A DNA stretch of 12,907 nucleotides from positions 1 through 12,907 of the forward strand of contig JABEVM010000109.1 of the NCBI GenBank assembly GCA_013041585.1. The letters run 5' to 3'. Origin of the DNA: Chlamydiota bacterium (GTDB lineage: Bacteria; Chlamydiota; Chlamydiia; Chlamydiales; Rhabdochlamydiaceae). Positions 1 to 6,180 of this stretch are shown here, one piece after another (position 1 is the first letter of the stretch; the number at the start of each line of letters is the position of its first letter). Below the pieces are notes generated by a model. It was not told where the DNA came from. It worked only from the letters and a program-made list of their open reading frames with translations, and did not search any database. The position numbers and the translations under genes are program-made.

Positions 1-65
1 ATTAAAATCTAGGTTTCGATACAACTCGAAAATTAGATGAATGAAAATTTATGAGGGACATACAA

Positions 66-680
66 ATGAATACAGTGAAAAATCTTTTCTTCTTCTTTCT
101 TGCTTTCTTTTGTTTTTCTATAAAAAAGGCGAAAGCTGAAGAATTTTTCATGCCTATCCTAAAAGTTATTCCTACTCAAAAAAATCAAGAACATGATTAT
201 TGTATAATCATAGAAAATGTGCAAAAAAAGGAACGATTTAGCTGTTTCTTTCAAAAAATGCATTACAGAGATGCGGGTAAACTTGAGATAGATGAATCAA
301 GTAAATTCACTCCTCTTAACAGCACTGAAAACCTTGGAACAATTTTTATCCACATAAAATCAGAAAATTTTCTACCTGGAGAAGGTGTAATATGTGGTTG
401 TATGCACTTTGAGAAGGGACTTGCTAAAGGAATTTTCTTTATTCCAAAGCCTACCCTTGAAGAAGAAGCCTTTACTGTAAAAACTGAATCAGACCCTATT
501 GTTCTTGAGTTATATTATGAAAAATTAAAAAACCAACCTAGTAGATGTAGCATAGATTTGTCTGGTGAGAGTGGAGTTGTATCACTTGACTTTCAAATGA
601 ATCTGCATGAATCCCTTGATAATTCAAACGGTTTCAAATCAGAGGGGTCTGGTTCAATTACAAATGAATTTATCCCTTAA
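66..680 (+). CDS. Small secreted protein of unknown family
   Basis: I do not recognise this family. The chosen start is the ATG at 66, because GAGGG at 53-57 lies about 8 nt before it; the in-frame ATG at 51 overlaps that site and has no comparable signal. From this start the protein has 204 residues. It begins with a clear Sec signal peptide: a lysine, a Phe/Leu-rich core (NLFFFFLAFFCFSI), a short basic stretch, and a likely cleavage site after AKA near residue 24. The mature part is hydrophilic, contains five cysteines including a CGC pair, and ends in a Ser/Gly/Asn-rich tail. It is therefore probably periplasmic or surface-exposed, with possible disulfides. The stop codon (678-680) coincides with the left edge of a transposase remnant, so the original C-terminus may have been cut by the insertion. 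The gene is clearly coding; its function is unknown. Confidence 0.72.
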   Translation: MNTVKNLFFFFLAFFCFSIKKAKAEEFFMPILKVIPTQKNQEHDYCIIIENVQKKERFSCFFQKMHYRDAGKLEIDESSKFTPLNSTENLGTIFIHIKSENFLPGEGVICGCMHFEKGLAKGIFFIPKPTLEEEAFTVKTESDPIVLELYYEKLKNQPSRCSIDLSGESGVVSLDFQMNLHESLDNSNGFKSEGSGSITNEFIP

Positions 681-913
681 TTCCCTATAGGAGTAATCGA
701 AGTAGCTTTGCTAGTTGGGTTAAGCGAGTAAGATGGAGGGTTGAACGGGCTATCAGCTGGATAAAAAGAGGATGCCGTAGAGTGGCCACCCGATGGGAAA
801 GACTAGCAGATGCGTACGAAGGAATAGTCACAATAGCATTATGCTATTTTTGGGCGAGGAAAATAGTGGGACAGTCTCAAATAAGAGTAACTAGGCCCAT
901 TCTTAAATCTTGA
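680..913 (+). pseudogene. C-terminal remnant of an IS5-family DDE transposase
   Basis: A 77-codon open stretch with no start encodes the last part of an IS5-family transposase. It begins IPYRSNRSSFASW and continues with RVRWRVERAISWIKRG. The family's R-(3)-E-(6)-K signature is intact: Arg codon 731, catalytic Glu codon 743, Lys codon 764. A typical tail follows (RWERLADAYEGIV, then ALCYFWARK). Everything upstream of about position 680, including both catalytic Asp residues, is missing, so this is an inactive scar. The sequence gggacagtctcaa at 868-880 could be the element's right-end inverted repeat, in which case the codons after it are flanking DNA; the left end is absent, so this cannot be confirmed. 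The family is recognised from the motif alone. Confidence 0.82.
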
Positions 914-979
914 CAATTCCTTGCAATAACATGTCTACAAAATCGTATTTTTTTGATAACGACCTACAGTCCTACATAA

Positions 980-1096
980 GTAATTTACAAGGCTATCAAG
1001 AAACCCGTTTTTTTACCTCTGCCAGATCCTGAAGAGCTGGCTCCATTATCCGAACCTCAGAGATCCCATTCAGTCAAAAAAGCTTGCTTGCATTGA
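980..1096 (+). other. Possible coding relic without a start
   Basis: A 38-codon open stretch reads through a plausible proline- and acid-rich C-terminus (PLPDPEELAPLSEPQRSHSV, then KKACLH and a stop). It has no start codon or ribosome binding site and is preceded in frame by a stop at 977-979. It lies between the IS5 remnant and the end of the autotransporter gene, a stretch that otherwise shows nothing. It may be the tail of a gene destroyed by the same insertion or rearrangement, or it may be chance. Confidence 0.2.
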
Positions 1097-1107
1097 GGGT
1101 TATATCT

Positions 1108-2619
1108 TTAAAATCTCACATTGTAGCTTAGGTACATAAAATGAGTGTGGTACAGGCTGTTATACTCAAAGTCATAGCCAGTCTCTAGGCCATGTCTATC
1201 ATAAAGAGTAACTAGAAAGTCCGCTCCAATTAGAGCAATGTTTCTTCCGCTTTCAGGTATCTTACGAGAGAATCCGAAATTAGACCACTCTATAGGGGTA
1301 AAGTGGACACTGCGCTCTTTATCCAAAAACTCCCTTTGCCAGCTTAGGGTAAGCTCGGGGGAAAACTTTACATTTTGGGAATCCCATTCATAGTTTACTC
1401 TCATACCTAGGGTAGAGCGTAGAGACTTTTGGTTTTGCTGGGATACATTCATTGGGGAAAAGGCTGAATCCCTATCTTTATAGGAATCAATATGAATATA
1501 CATATATTGGACGGAAGCTAGAGGGCTTATCTCTAATTTCTCCGGCATGATGCTAAACGCGCTTTTCTTAAAAACATATTCTACTCCTAGCAGCGTATCA
1601 AATTCCGCTCCTTGAAAAGATCTTTTTATCGAATACCATTCATATCCTCCTCCCAAAATTCCGTTTATGGAAAACTCCGGAAGACTACTTGGAGCGTAGG
1701 TAGCATAGACATCTGCATGAACGTTATCGATGACAAAGTTGCCCCAATAATTCCCCACATCCGCTTTTATTCTCTCATACTCCGCGATGAGACCCACGCC
1801 TATTTGAGAGAAGGCGTAATCAAAACCTGAAAATGCTCCCACAGACCAATCTTTATAACCCTGTGTATCTTTTTTCGAGATGACATTTCCAATTTGACCC
1901 TTAGTCCCCATGTAAAAATTCCAAGGAAGATCAGAACCTAAAGCTTCTGTAAGGCGCTCTGTTTTTTCTTTTTCTATAGTTTGAGCTATTTCTTGCTCCG
2001 TACTAGTTACTTTTTTATTTGGAGATGCTGTTTCTTTTCGGCTAAAAATAGGTAGAGGGGTAGAAACAAGTTGCACGGGAAGATCTTGAAAAGGGGTTTG
2101 GTATGCCGATGCAGTTTGTTTTTTCTGGTTTCTTGAAGTTTGACTTTTTGAAGCTTGGCTTCCTGAAAAACGCCCTCGTAGTTTTTTCATCTCTTTTCCT
2201 AAACGGGAATGAGTTTCATTTAGAGAAGAAAACTGCGGCTGCGTAAGGTTCACATATTTTTGAATAAAAGGGGTAAAAAAAGAACCTACCAAAAGAGGAC
2301 GGTAATTATCAAATATTAAAAGATTGGATGTCCTTTCCAAAGAAAGTAACGTGGTTCCGGTCATTCCTAATCCTGGATAGGTTCTATTTGGTTCAATAGC
2401 AAGAGGCCCTATTGAGCAACTTGCATCGTTATAAATGATTCCTCCTGAAGTACTAAGTATAATCGGTTCTGTTGTAGGATTTGTTGAAACAAAACCACCA
2501 TTTATCGTAAGAGAACCGGTTGAACTTATCCTAGTGAATCCCTCCTCTTCAGCAAAAATAGAAGTCATGTTCGGTACCAAAATAGCAATAGCAACTAAAA
2601 TATTGTAAAACTTATTCAT
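1108..2619 (-). CDS. Autotransporter beta-domain outer-membrane protein with short passenger
   Basis: The predicted type Va autotransporter-like protein has 503 residues from the ATG at 2619. That start is preferred because it begins directly with a signal peptide (MNKFYNILVAIAILVP, cleavage near IFA-EEE at residue 23), and because a TATAAT hexamer at 2670-2675 would leave only about 8 nt of leader for the other in-frame ATG at 2655. The mature part starts with a Gly/Ser/Thr-rich beta-strand segment (about 24-130), followed by a Lys/Ser/Gln-rich segment (about 140-205) and a charged helix (TEQEIAQTIEKEKTERL, about 207-223). Such a helix commonly spans the pore. Residues 234-503 form the barrel: alternating aromatic and polar strands starting WNFYMGTKGQIGNV and ending YLSYNVRF with the C-terminal Phe recognised by the BAM machinery. 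No long beta-helix repeats are visible, so the passenger is minimal. Substrate and adhesive role are unknown. Confidence 0.82.
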   Translation of the reverse strand: MNKFYNILVAIAILVPNMTSIFAEEEGFTRISSTGSLTINGGFVSTNPTTEPIILSTSGGIIYNDASCSIGPLAIEPNRTYPGLGMTGTTLLSLERTSNLLIFDNYRPLLVGSFFTPFIQKYVNLTQPQFSSLNETHSRLGKEMKKLRGRFSGSQASKSQTSRNQKKQTASAYQTPFQDLPVQLVSTPLPIFSRKETASPNKKVTSTEQEIAQTIEKEKTERLTEALGSDLPWNFYMGTKGQIGNVISKKDTQGYKDWSVGAFSGFDYAFSQIGVGLIAEYERIKADVGNYWGNFVIDNVHADVYATYAPSSLPEFSINGILGGGYEWYSIKRSFQGAEFDTLLGVEYVFKKSAFSIMPEKLEISPLASVQYMYIHIDSYKDRDSAFSPMNVSQQNQKSLRSTLGMRVNYEWDSQNVKFSPELTLSWQREFLDKERSVHFTPIEWSNFGFSRKIPESGRNIALIGADFLVTLYDRHGLETGYDFEYNSLYHTHFMYLSYNVRF

Positions 2620-2669
2620 TGGGACTCTTAATTTTTGATGGATTTCATAAAGCATTTTTCAATCTTCAA

Positions 2670-2675
2670 ATTATA
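2670..2675 (-). promoter_or_regulatory. Putative -10 hexamer of the autotransporter gene
   Basis: Reading the minus strand, a perfect TATAAT lies 15 bp upstream of the first in-frame ATG (2655) and about 50 bp upstream of the signal-peptide ATG (2619). No good -35 hexamer sits at 16-18 bp; upstream there are only weak matches. The position favours translation from 2619. Confidence 0.4.
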
Positions 2676-2734
2676 AATTTTATGTAAAGATATACATCTC
2701 CCAAAGGAAACAAGTCTACCTTTTTATGCTTTAG

Positions 2735-2877
2735 ATCTACGAAAGTAGGCTTCTTGAAAAACTCGTTGATGAATATTCAAAAGCAATTGAAGCAAAAGAA
2801 ACAGTAAATCAACCTAAGGGGAAAGAGAAAAAAATGAGCAGCCAAACATCAAAGAGTGGATGAGATCTCATTTTTGA
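2735..2877 (+). pseudogene. Relic of an unidentified gene's C-terminus, copy A, frameshifted
   Basis: No start is present. Reading from 2735, an open frame gives IYESRLLEKLVDEYSKAIEA followed by KETVNQPKGKEKK. It then meets a run of seven A residues (2828-2834). After adding one base at that run, the frame continues NEQPNIKEWMRSHF to a stop at 2875-2877. The second half matches copy B at 4250-4288 at both DNA and protein level. The differences between copies fall largely on third positions of this NEQ frame (for example AAC/AAT, GAG/GAA, ATG/ATA), which suggests it was the ancestral coding frame. The family is not recognised; an old mobile-element protein is possible. Confidence 0.42.
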
Positions 2878-2879
2878 GG
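2825..2879. repeat. Dispersed direct repeat, copy A
   Basis: About 55 bp similar to 4243-4297 in the same orientation, sharing GAGAAAAAA, TGAGCAG, ATCAAAGA and TGGAT blocks in order, with a one-base difference in the A run. The two copies bracket the minus-strand pair of membrane-protein genes. Copy A also contains the perfect 12-bp palindrome ATGAGATCTCAT (2860-2871), which copy B lacks. Confidence 0.6.
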
Positions 2880-2925
2880 ACTCGGATGGATAACGGTTGG
2901 CCTGCGAGTTCTAGGTAAAGGATGG

Positions 2926-3471
2926 CTATTGATCAAAGACCTTGGACTTAGCATCGTACAGATCTTTCAGAGAATCGTAGTACAATTTACATGCAATAAC
3001 ACTGGGAACCCAAACGAATACTCCTAAAACCCAACGACCGATATGAACATCAGGAAAGACATCATTAACAAAATTAAACATGAAATAACCTAACGCCCCT
3101 AATGCGAACACATTTATAAGAGATCGTTGAACGAGAATGCTGGTGAAATTGAAGGATTGAAGCATGCGATGAAAAAACTTCTCACTCGATCCATTTTTAG
3201 CTTCTAGTGCCACTCCTTCCACAATCATTTGGGCCATATTCCCCTCTATTCGGAGCAACGTGATAAAGTCCTTTACCAAAAAATAAATCGACAAGCAGAA
3301 GAGAAGAGGCACACCCCTCTCATAGTGACTTATACCGCTATGTTTCCAACTACTGATACATATGATAATGCAGATCTGCATGACAGTTCCTATAGTACCC
3401 AATTTTTTAATTACTCGGGTTCCGCTGTTATATTTCTCTACTAAGGACTGATAGTTTTGCTGATTATTCAT
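2926..3471 (-). CDS. Inc-like four-helix membrane protein, downstream paralogue
   Basis: A 181-residue protein of unrecognised family. Four hydrophobic segments occur as two close pairs: about 25-42 and 53-72, then 112-136 and 145-165, separated by a charged loop (about 74-110). The N-terminus (MNNQQNYQSLVEKYNSG) resembles that of the gene upstream (MNANQNHQSLVSEYQES), and lengths and hydrophobic pattern agree, so the two are tandem paralogues. Its ATG lies inside the end of the upstream gene in an ATGAATAA overlap of 8 bp, with AAGGGG about 9 nt before the ATG, a layout that suggests translational coupling. Closely paired hydrophobic helices on a short soluble N-terminus are the general layout of chlamydial inclusion-membrane (Inc) proteins, but Inc proteins usually have one such pair. 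The location could equally be the bacterial inner membrane. Function unknown. Confidence 0.7.
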   Translation of the reverse strand: MNNQQNYQSLVEKYNSGTRVIKKLGTIGTVMQICIIICISSWKHSGISHYERGVPLLFCLSIYFLVKDFITLLRIEGNMAQMIVEGVALEAKNGSSEKFFHRMLQSFNFTSILVQRSLINVFALGALGYFMFNFVNDVFPDVHIGRWVLGVFVWVPSVIACKLYYDSLKDLYDAKSKVFDQ

Positions 3472-4024
3472 ATTGAAAAACCCCTTTCTTGGCTTTGATG
3501 AAGGCTTTAAGAGGATTATAGTATAAACCTCCTACCAAAAAACCTATAATTCCTAAAGCCGGATAGAAAGTTTTATAGAAATGCTCTATGTCCGCTGCTA
3601 GTATCGGATTATAATCCAAGGTCAAGTGATATGCTGCGATAACAAAGAAATACAAAGCCATCAAATCGACCACGCATCTAAGTAGCATGATCTTGATAAT
3701 TCCAAATTGTCTCAACACCTCTTGAAAAAAGCTCTCCCGTCTAAGATTTCTCTGTTCCAATTTTAATCCTTCTAGAGTGATTTGGGTCATTCTTACATCA
3801 AGATTGCGTCGGAAATTAAAGTTTCTAATTCGACTTAGTAGAAAGACTCCAAACAAAATTACCGCAATTAAATTTATATTCTGAACATGCAAACTTCTCA
3901 GACAAAATAAGACAAGCCATATCCCTAATTGAAAGGCCATAGCGTACCTTCTGAATCTGAGAACTATTTTAGCAGATTCTTGGTACTCACTGACCAGAGA
4001 CTGGTGGTTTTGATTAGCATTCAT
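3464..4024 (-). CDS. Inc-like four-helix membrane protein, upstream paralogue
   Basis: A 186-residue protein of unrecognised family, first gene of the minus-strand pair. Hydrophobic segments lie at about 28-45, 49-65, 110-135 and 153-172, again as two close pairs around a basic, charged central loop (RRNLDVRMTQITLEGLKLEQ and following). It shares the N-terminal NQ..QSLV.Y pattern, the position of all four helices and the loop pattern (MTQITLEG here, MAQMIVEG in the partner) with the gene downstream, so the pair arose by tandem duplication and then diverged strongly. No convincing Shine-Dalgarno precedes the ATG at 4024; the leader carries two inverted repeats. No signal peptide or enzymatic motif is visible. 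It may be a secreted membrane effector or simply an inner-membrane protein; neither can be decided here. Confidence 0.7.
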   Translation of the reverse strand: MNANQNHQSLVSEYQESAKIVLRFRRYAMAFQLGIWLVLFCLRSLHVQNINLIAVILFGVFLLSRIRNFNFRRNLDVRMTQITLEGLKLEQRNLRRESFFQEVLRQFGIIKIMLLRCVVDLMALYFFVIAAYHLTLDYNPILAADIEHFYKTFYPALGIIGFLVGGLYYNPLKAFIKAKKGVFQYE

Positions 4025-4048
4025 ATTCTAAATTTTTTCAATTGCCAG

Positions 4049-4069
4049 GCAGTCCTAAGATTGGACTGC
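4049..4069. repeat. Inverted repeat in the leader of the minus-strand pair
   Basis: GCAGTCC (4049-4055) and GGACTGC (4063-4069) are perfect 7-bp arms around a 7-nt spacer, 25 bp upstream of the ATG at 4024. On neither strand does a T run follow, so it is not a typical intrinsic terminator. It could be an mRNA leader hairpin or an operator. Confidence 0.5.
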
Positions 4070-4090
4070 TTCGCTCATATTTAACAAACC

Positions 4091-4111
4091 TTTCTTGTTA
4101 TATACAAGAAA
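4091..4111. repeat. Inverted repeat TTTCTTGT / ACAAGAAA
   Basis: Perfect 8-bp arms (4091-4098 and 4104-4111) around the 5-bp spacer TATAT. The dyad is 21 bp long, AT-centred and about 67 bp upstream of the first gene of the minus-strand pair. The geometry is that of a dimeric repressor's operator or of a small hairpin. The central TATAT could also be part of a -10 element. Confidence 0.45.
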
Positions 4112-4213
4112 AGAAAGCAGGGGAACAAAAAGGTTCTACATAAGTGCTTTCTCTATTTATTATGCAGCGTTTTACCGACCCCCTTTGTTTTTCTCTTATG
4201 TTTTTAGGGATAA

Positions 4214-4303
4214 AAAAACACTTCAGATGGTACCAATACTAAGAGAAAAAATGAGCAGTCGAATATCAAAGAATGGATAAGATATCATCCATTGAGAAGG
4301 TAG
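4214..4303 (+). pseudogene. Relic of an unidentified gene's C-terminus, copy B
   Basis: An open frame without a start, preceded by a stop at 4211-4213, encodes KNTSDGTNTKRKNEQSNIKE followed by WIRYHPLRR and a stop. The core NEQSNIKEWIRYH matches NEQPNIKEWMRSH of copy A, and most base changes between them are synonymous or conservative in this frame. I read it as the end of a second member of a lost gene family. The family itself is not recognised. Confidence 0.38.
4243..4297. repeat. Dispersed direct repeat, copy B
   Basis: Counterpart of 2825-2879, same orientation, about 1.4 kb away. The similarity is obvious from GAGAAAAAA to the TTGAG near 4292-4296 and fades on both sides. Confidence 0.6.
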
Positions 4304-4373
4304 TAACCCAACATAATAGACTTTCATAAATGTCTCCCTGTTACATCGCCCAGCGCAAAGGCTCTATACCTGC

Positions 4374-4402
4374 TTGACACAAGCCGAAAGCTTTGCTAGG
4401 TT
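4374..4402 (+). promoter_or_regulatory. Putative sigma70-type promoter of the small membrane-protein gene
   Basis: A perfect -35 TTGACA lies at 4374-4379. Seventeen bp later is the weak -10 candidate TAGGTT (4397-4402), about 25 bp before a strong Shine-Dalgarno (AAGGAGG, 4427-4433). The inverted repeat CTGTTT-A-AAACAG (4403-4415) directly follows the -10 region and could be an operator or part of the 5' leader. Confidence 0.4.
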
Positions 4403-4438
4403 CTGTTTAAAACAGAGTATCTGAAAAAGGAGGCGATT

Positions 4439-4873
4439 ATCGGAGGGGAAGGTGGTTTAATATACAATGCCTTACAAAAGCTACAGCATTGGGAGCTAAA
4501 TGTTTGGATTTTCACGTGGTTAGGATTAATATTACTTTTGGGGTTAGCCCTCTTTGTTTGGATCTCTTATTCTTCGAAAGATAAGCTAGTAAAAACAACA
4601 TCTAAAGTGATTTTAGGAATCGTGGCAGGACTGTTAATCTATTCAGCATTTTCTTATGAAAATAGAGTAGGATTGGAAAAATTTCTTTTAGTATACGCTG
4701 CTATACCAATAGTAACCTTCCTTCTTATTAAAAGCGTAGTATGGTCTTTCTATCTTTTCACTAAATTCTCTAAATCCGAAAAAAGAGAGATGAATTTCAT
4801 TTGTATTTTCGGTTCACTGTTTGTGAGTTTTGTAGTTGGATCTCTTATTGTTGGCTGGCAGCTTTTAGGGTAA
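4439..4873 (+). CDS. Small four-helix membrane protein with apparent ATC start
   Basis: I do not recognise the family. An ideal Shine-Dalgarno AAGGAGG (4427-4433) sits 5 nt before ATC at 4439, where an ATG would be expected. From there an uninterrupted frame gives about 144 residues beginning GGEGGLIYNALQKLQHWELN and running into the first membrane helix. The first usable conventional start is TTG at 4538, which would cut that helix in half and has no ribosome binding site, so the true start is probably upstream. Hydrophobic segments lie at about residues 24-43, 52-68, 77-105 and 117-140, with short charged turns (SYSSKDKLVK, KFSKSEKRE). No enzymatic motif is visible. Either translation begins at a rare ATC codon or the gene has recently lost its start and is becoming a pseudogene. 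The conservative annotation is 4538-4873. Confidence 0.55.
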   Translation: MGGEGGLIYNALQKLQHWELNVWIFTWLGLILLLGLALFVWISYSSKDKLVKTTSKVILGIVAGLLIYSAFSYENRVGLEKFLLVYAAIPIVTFLLIKSVVWSFYLFTKFSKSEKREMNFICIFGSLFVSFVVGSLIVGWQLLG

Positions 4874-5109
4874 ATCTTGAAATTGCGTTCTGATCTCTCT
4901 TTTTGCGTGATAGATAACACAACAACCATAAACCTCTATCTTTTCTTCCTATGAGTCACTAAATGATTTCTTAAGTCCCTATGAATACAAAAAGAATTAC
5001 CAATAGGATTTAGATCGATTGAAAGTTCAAAATAAAAAAAATCTTACCTGATAATGCGTTGGCAAGTATCATAATAAGTCCTTTCTTAAGCTTCTTATAT
5101 TAGGATGAA

Positions 5110-6009
5110 ATGAATACCTCACTGAAAGTAGGGATGATGATTGCAGGAATCATATCGAATTGCATTTTAACAAATAAAGACTGTACCGCTAACTCAAAAA
5201 CACCAAATCTATATCATAGAAGTGTTCTTGCTATGTATGAAGAGGATGATTTGGGTTCTTTTGCTCTTTTTGGAGGAGGGTTTATTAACTATGGGTATTG
5301 GAAGCTGCCTCTTGGAAAAGAAATCAGTCTAGAAGAACGAATTGAAAGTCAGAAGGATTTGTATCGCTTTGTTTGTGAAAAAATCGAGATCGCTCAAACT
5401 GATTTTGTTTTAGAGGTTGGATCTGGCCTGGGCTATGGAGCAGCGTTAATGATAAATGAATATAAACCTCTCGCCATAAAAGGAGTAGATTTTTCAAACT
5501 TTCAAGTAGAAAAAGCGCGAAACTCTCATAGAGAACTAATTTCCCAAGGAAAAATTTCTTTTGAAGTAAGCCGAGCCGAATTCTTGAATTTTGCAGATAA
5601 TTCTTTTGACAAAGTCATTTCTATTGAAGCGGCACAACATTTTGAATCTATCGATAGCTTTATTCAACAATCTTATAGAGTTCTCAAGCCAAGCGGATCT
5701 CTTGCAGTCGCAACCTTTTTCGGGACATCGGAAGATTCTTACTTTAGAGCTAAAGATATGATAGATACAGTAAGAACTGGCATCGACCGCTTAACCCCTA
5801 TATCTCAAATAAAAAAAATGCTTGAAGAAGCAAACTTTATAAATATAAGAATTGAAAGCATTGGCCAAAACGTGTGGCCAGGATACTGTAAATGGATCTC
5901 CCAACAAGAAGAATTTAAGGATTCTTGGGGAGCAAATTGGATAAAGTGCTATATTGGCAATGTAGTAGATTATTATCTTATTTTAGCCGAAAAACCCAAC
6001 GGGCAATAA
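5110..6009 (+). CDS. Class I SAM-dependent methyltransferase, small-molecule type
   Basis: A 299-residue methyltransferase that transfers a methyl group from S-adenosylmethionine. The Rossmann core begins with motif I VLEVGSGLGYG (100-110), has the acidic residue for the ribose hydroxyls in KGVDFSN (D127), motif IV region NSFDKVISIEAAQHF (164-178), and motif VI RVLKPSGSLAVATFF (190-204). The upstream FINYGYW (58-64) and the overall shape resemble the family that includes glycine/sarcosine, tocopherol and macrolide or rebeccamycin sugar methyltransferases, so a small-molecule O- or N-methylation is more likely than RNA or protein. AGGA (5102-5105) precedes the ATG by 4 nt. Unusually, residues 7-20 are hydrophobic (VGMMIAGIISNCIL), which could be a signal anchor; the residue before Cys18 is Asn, so it is not a lipobox. 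Substrate unknown. Confidence 0.8.
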   Translation: MNTSLKVGMMIAGIISNCILTNKDCTANSKTPNLYHRSVLAMYEEDDLGSFALFGGGFINYGYWKLPLGKEISLEERIESQKDLYRFVCEKIEIAQTDFVLEVGSGLGYGAALMINEYKPLAIKGVDFSNFQVEKARNSHRELISQGKISFEVSRAEFLNFADNSFDKVISIEAAQHFESIDSFIQQSYRVLKPSGSLAVATFFGTSEDSYFRAKDMIDTVRTGIDRLTPISQIKKMLEEANFINIRIESIGQNVWPGYCKWISQQEEFKDSWGANWIKCYIGNVVDYYLILAEKPNGQ

Positions 6010-6180
6010 AAAAGCTCCCAATCAACTTTACTAAGTAGAGTTCTTAAGAATTATAGTTGGTATATTCAATCCAATGTTATAGGGCAATTAGCGTCATGAG
6101 AGGCTCAAAAAGGAGCTTAGGTCAATATCCAACTGTCTAACTGTGTTTTGTTCAAAAAAGAACTTTTTATCGGAGGAAAA

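Larger units (their letters stand above)
4025..4399. other. Gene-free stretch: leader of the minus-strand pair, relic B, promoter of the next gene
   Basis: This 375-bp stretch holds the two inverted repeats, repeat copy B with its relic reading frame, and the putative promoter of the following plus-strand gene, each listed separately. A 61-codon open frame from 4095 has an improbable composition and no ribosome binding site, and I do not accept it as a gene. Nothing else is recognisable between about 4112 and 4213 or between 4304 and 4373. Confidence 0.5.

Noticed and set aside
1070..1100. Possible intrinsic terminator of the autotransporter gene (AAGCAAGCTT followed by T residues on the minus strand)
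   Set aside because: The stem is only about four base pairs with a two-base loop, too weak to support.
1612..1830. 72-codon plus-strand frame inside the autotransporter gene
   Set aside because: Lies wholly opposite a well-supported beta-barrel coding sequence and shows no start signal; it is a shadow.
2860..2871. Palindrome ATGAGATCTCAT followed by T residues, considered as a terminator
   Set aside because: It has no spacer, so only a four-pair stem can form, and it is not shared by the other repeat copy.
4095..4280. 61-codon open frame on the plus strand
   Set aside because: No ribosome binding site, odd composition, and its 3' part overlaps repeat B, where base changes fit another frame better as coding.
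5155..5166. Lipoprotein lipobox around Cys18 of the first methyltransferase
   Set aside because: The residue before the Cys is Asn, which the lipobox does not allow.
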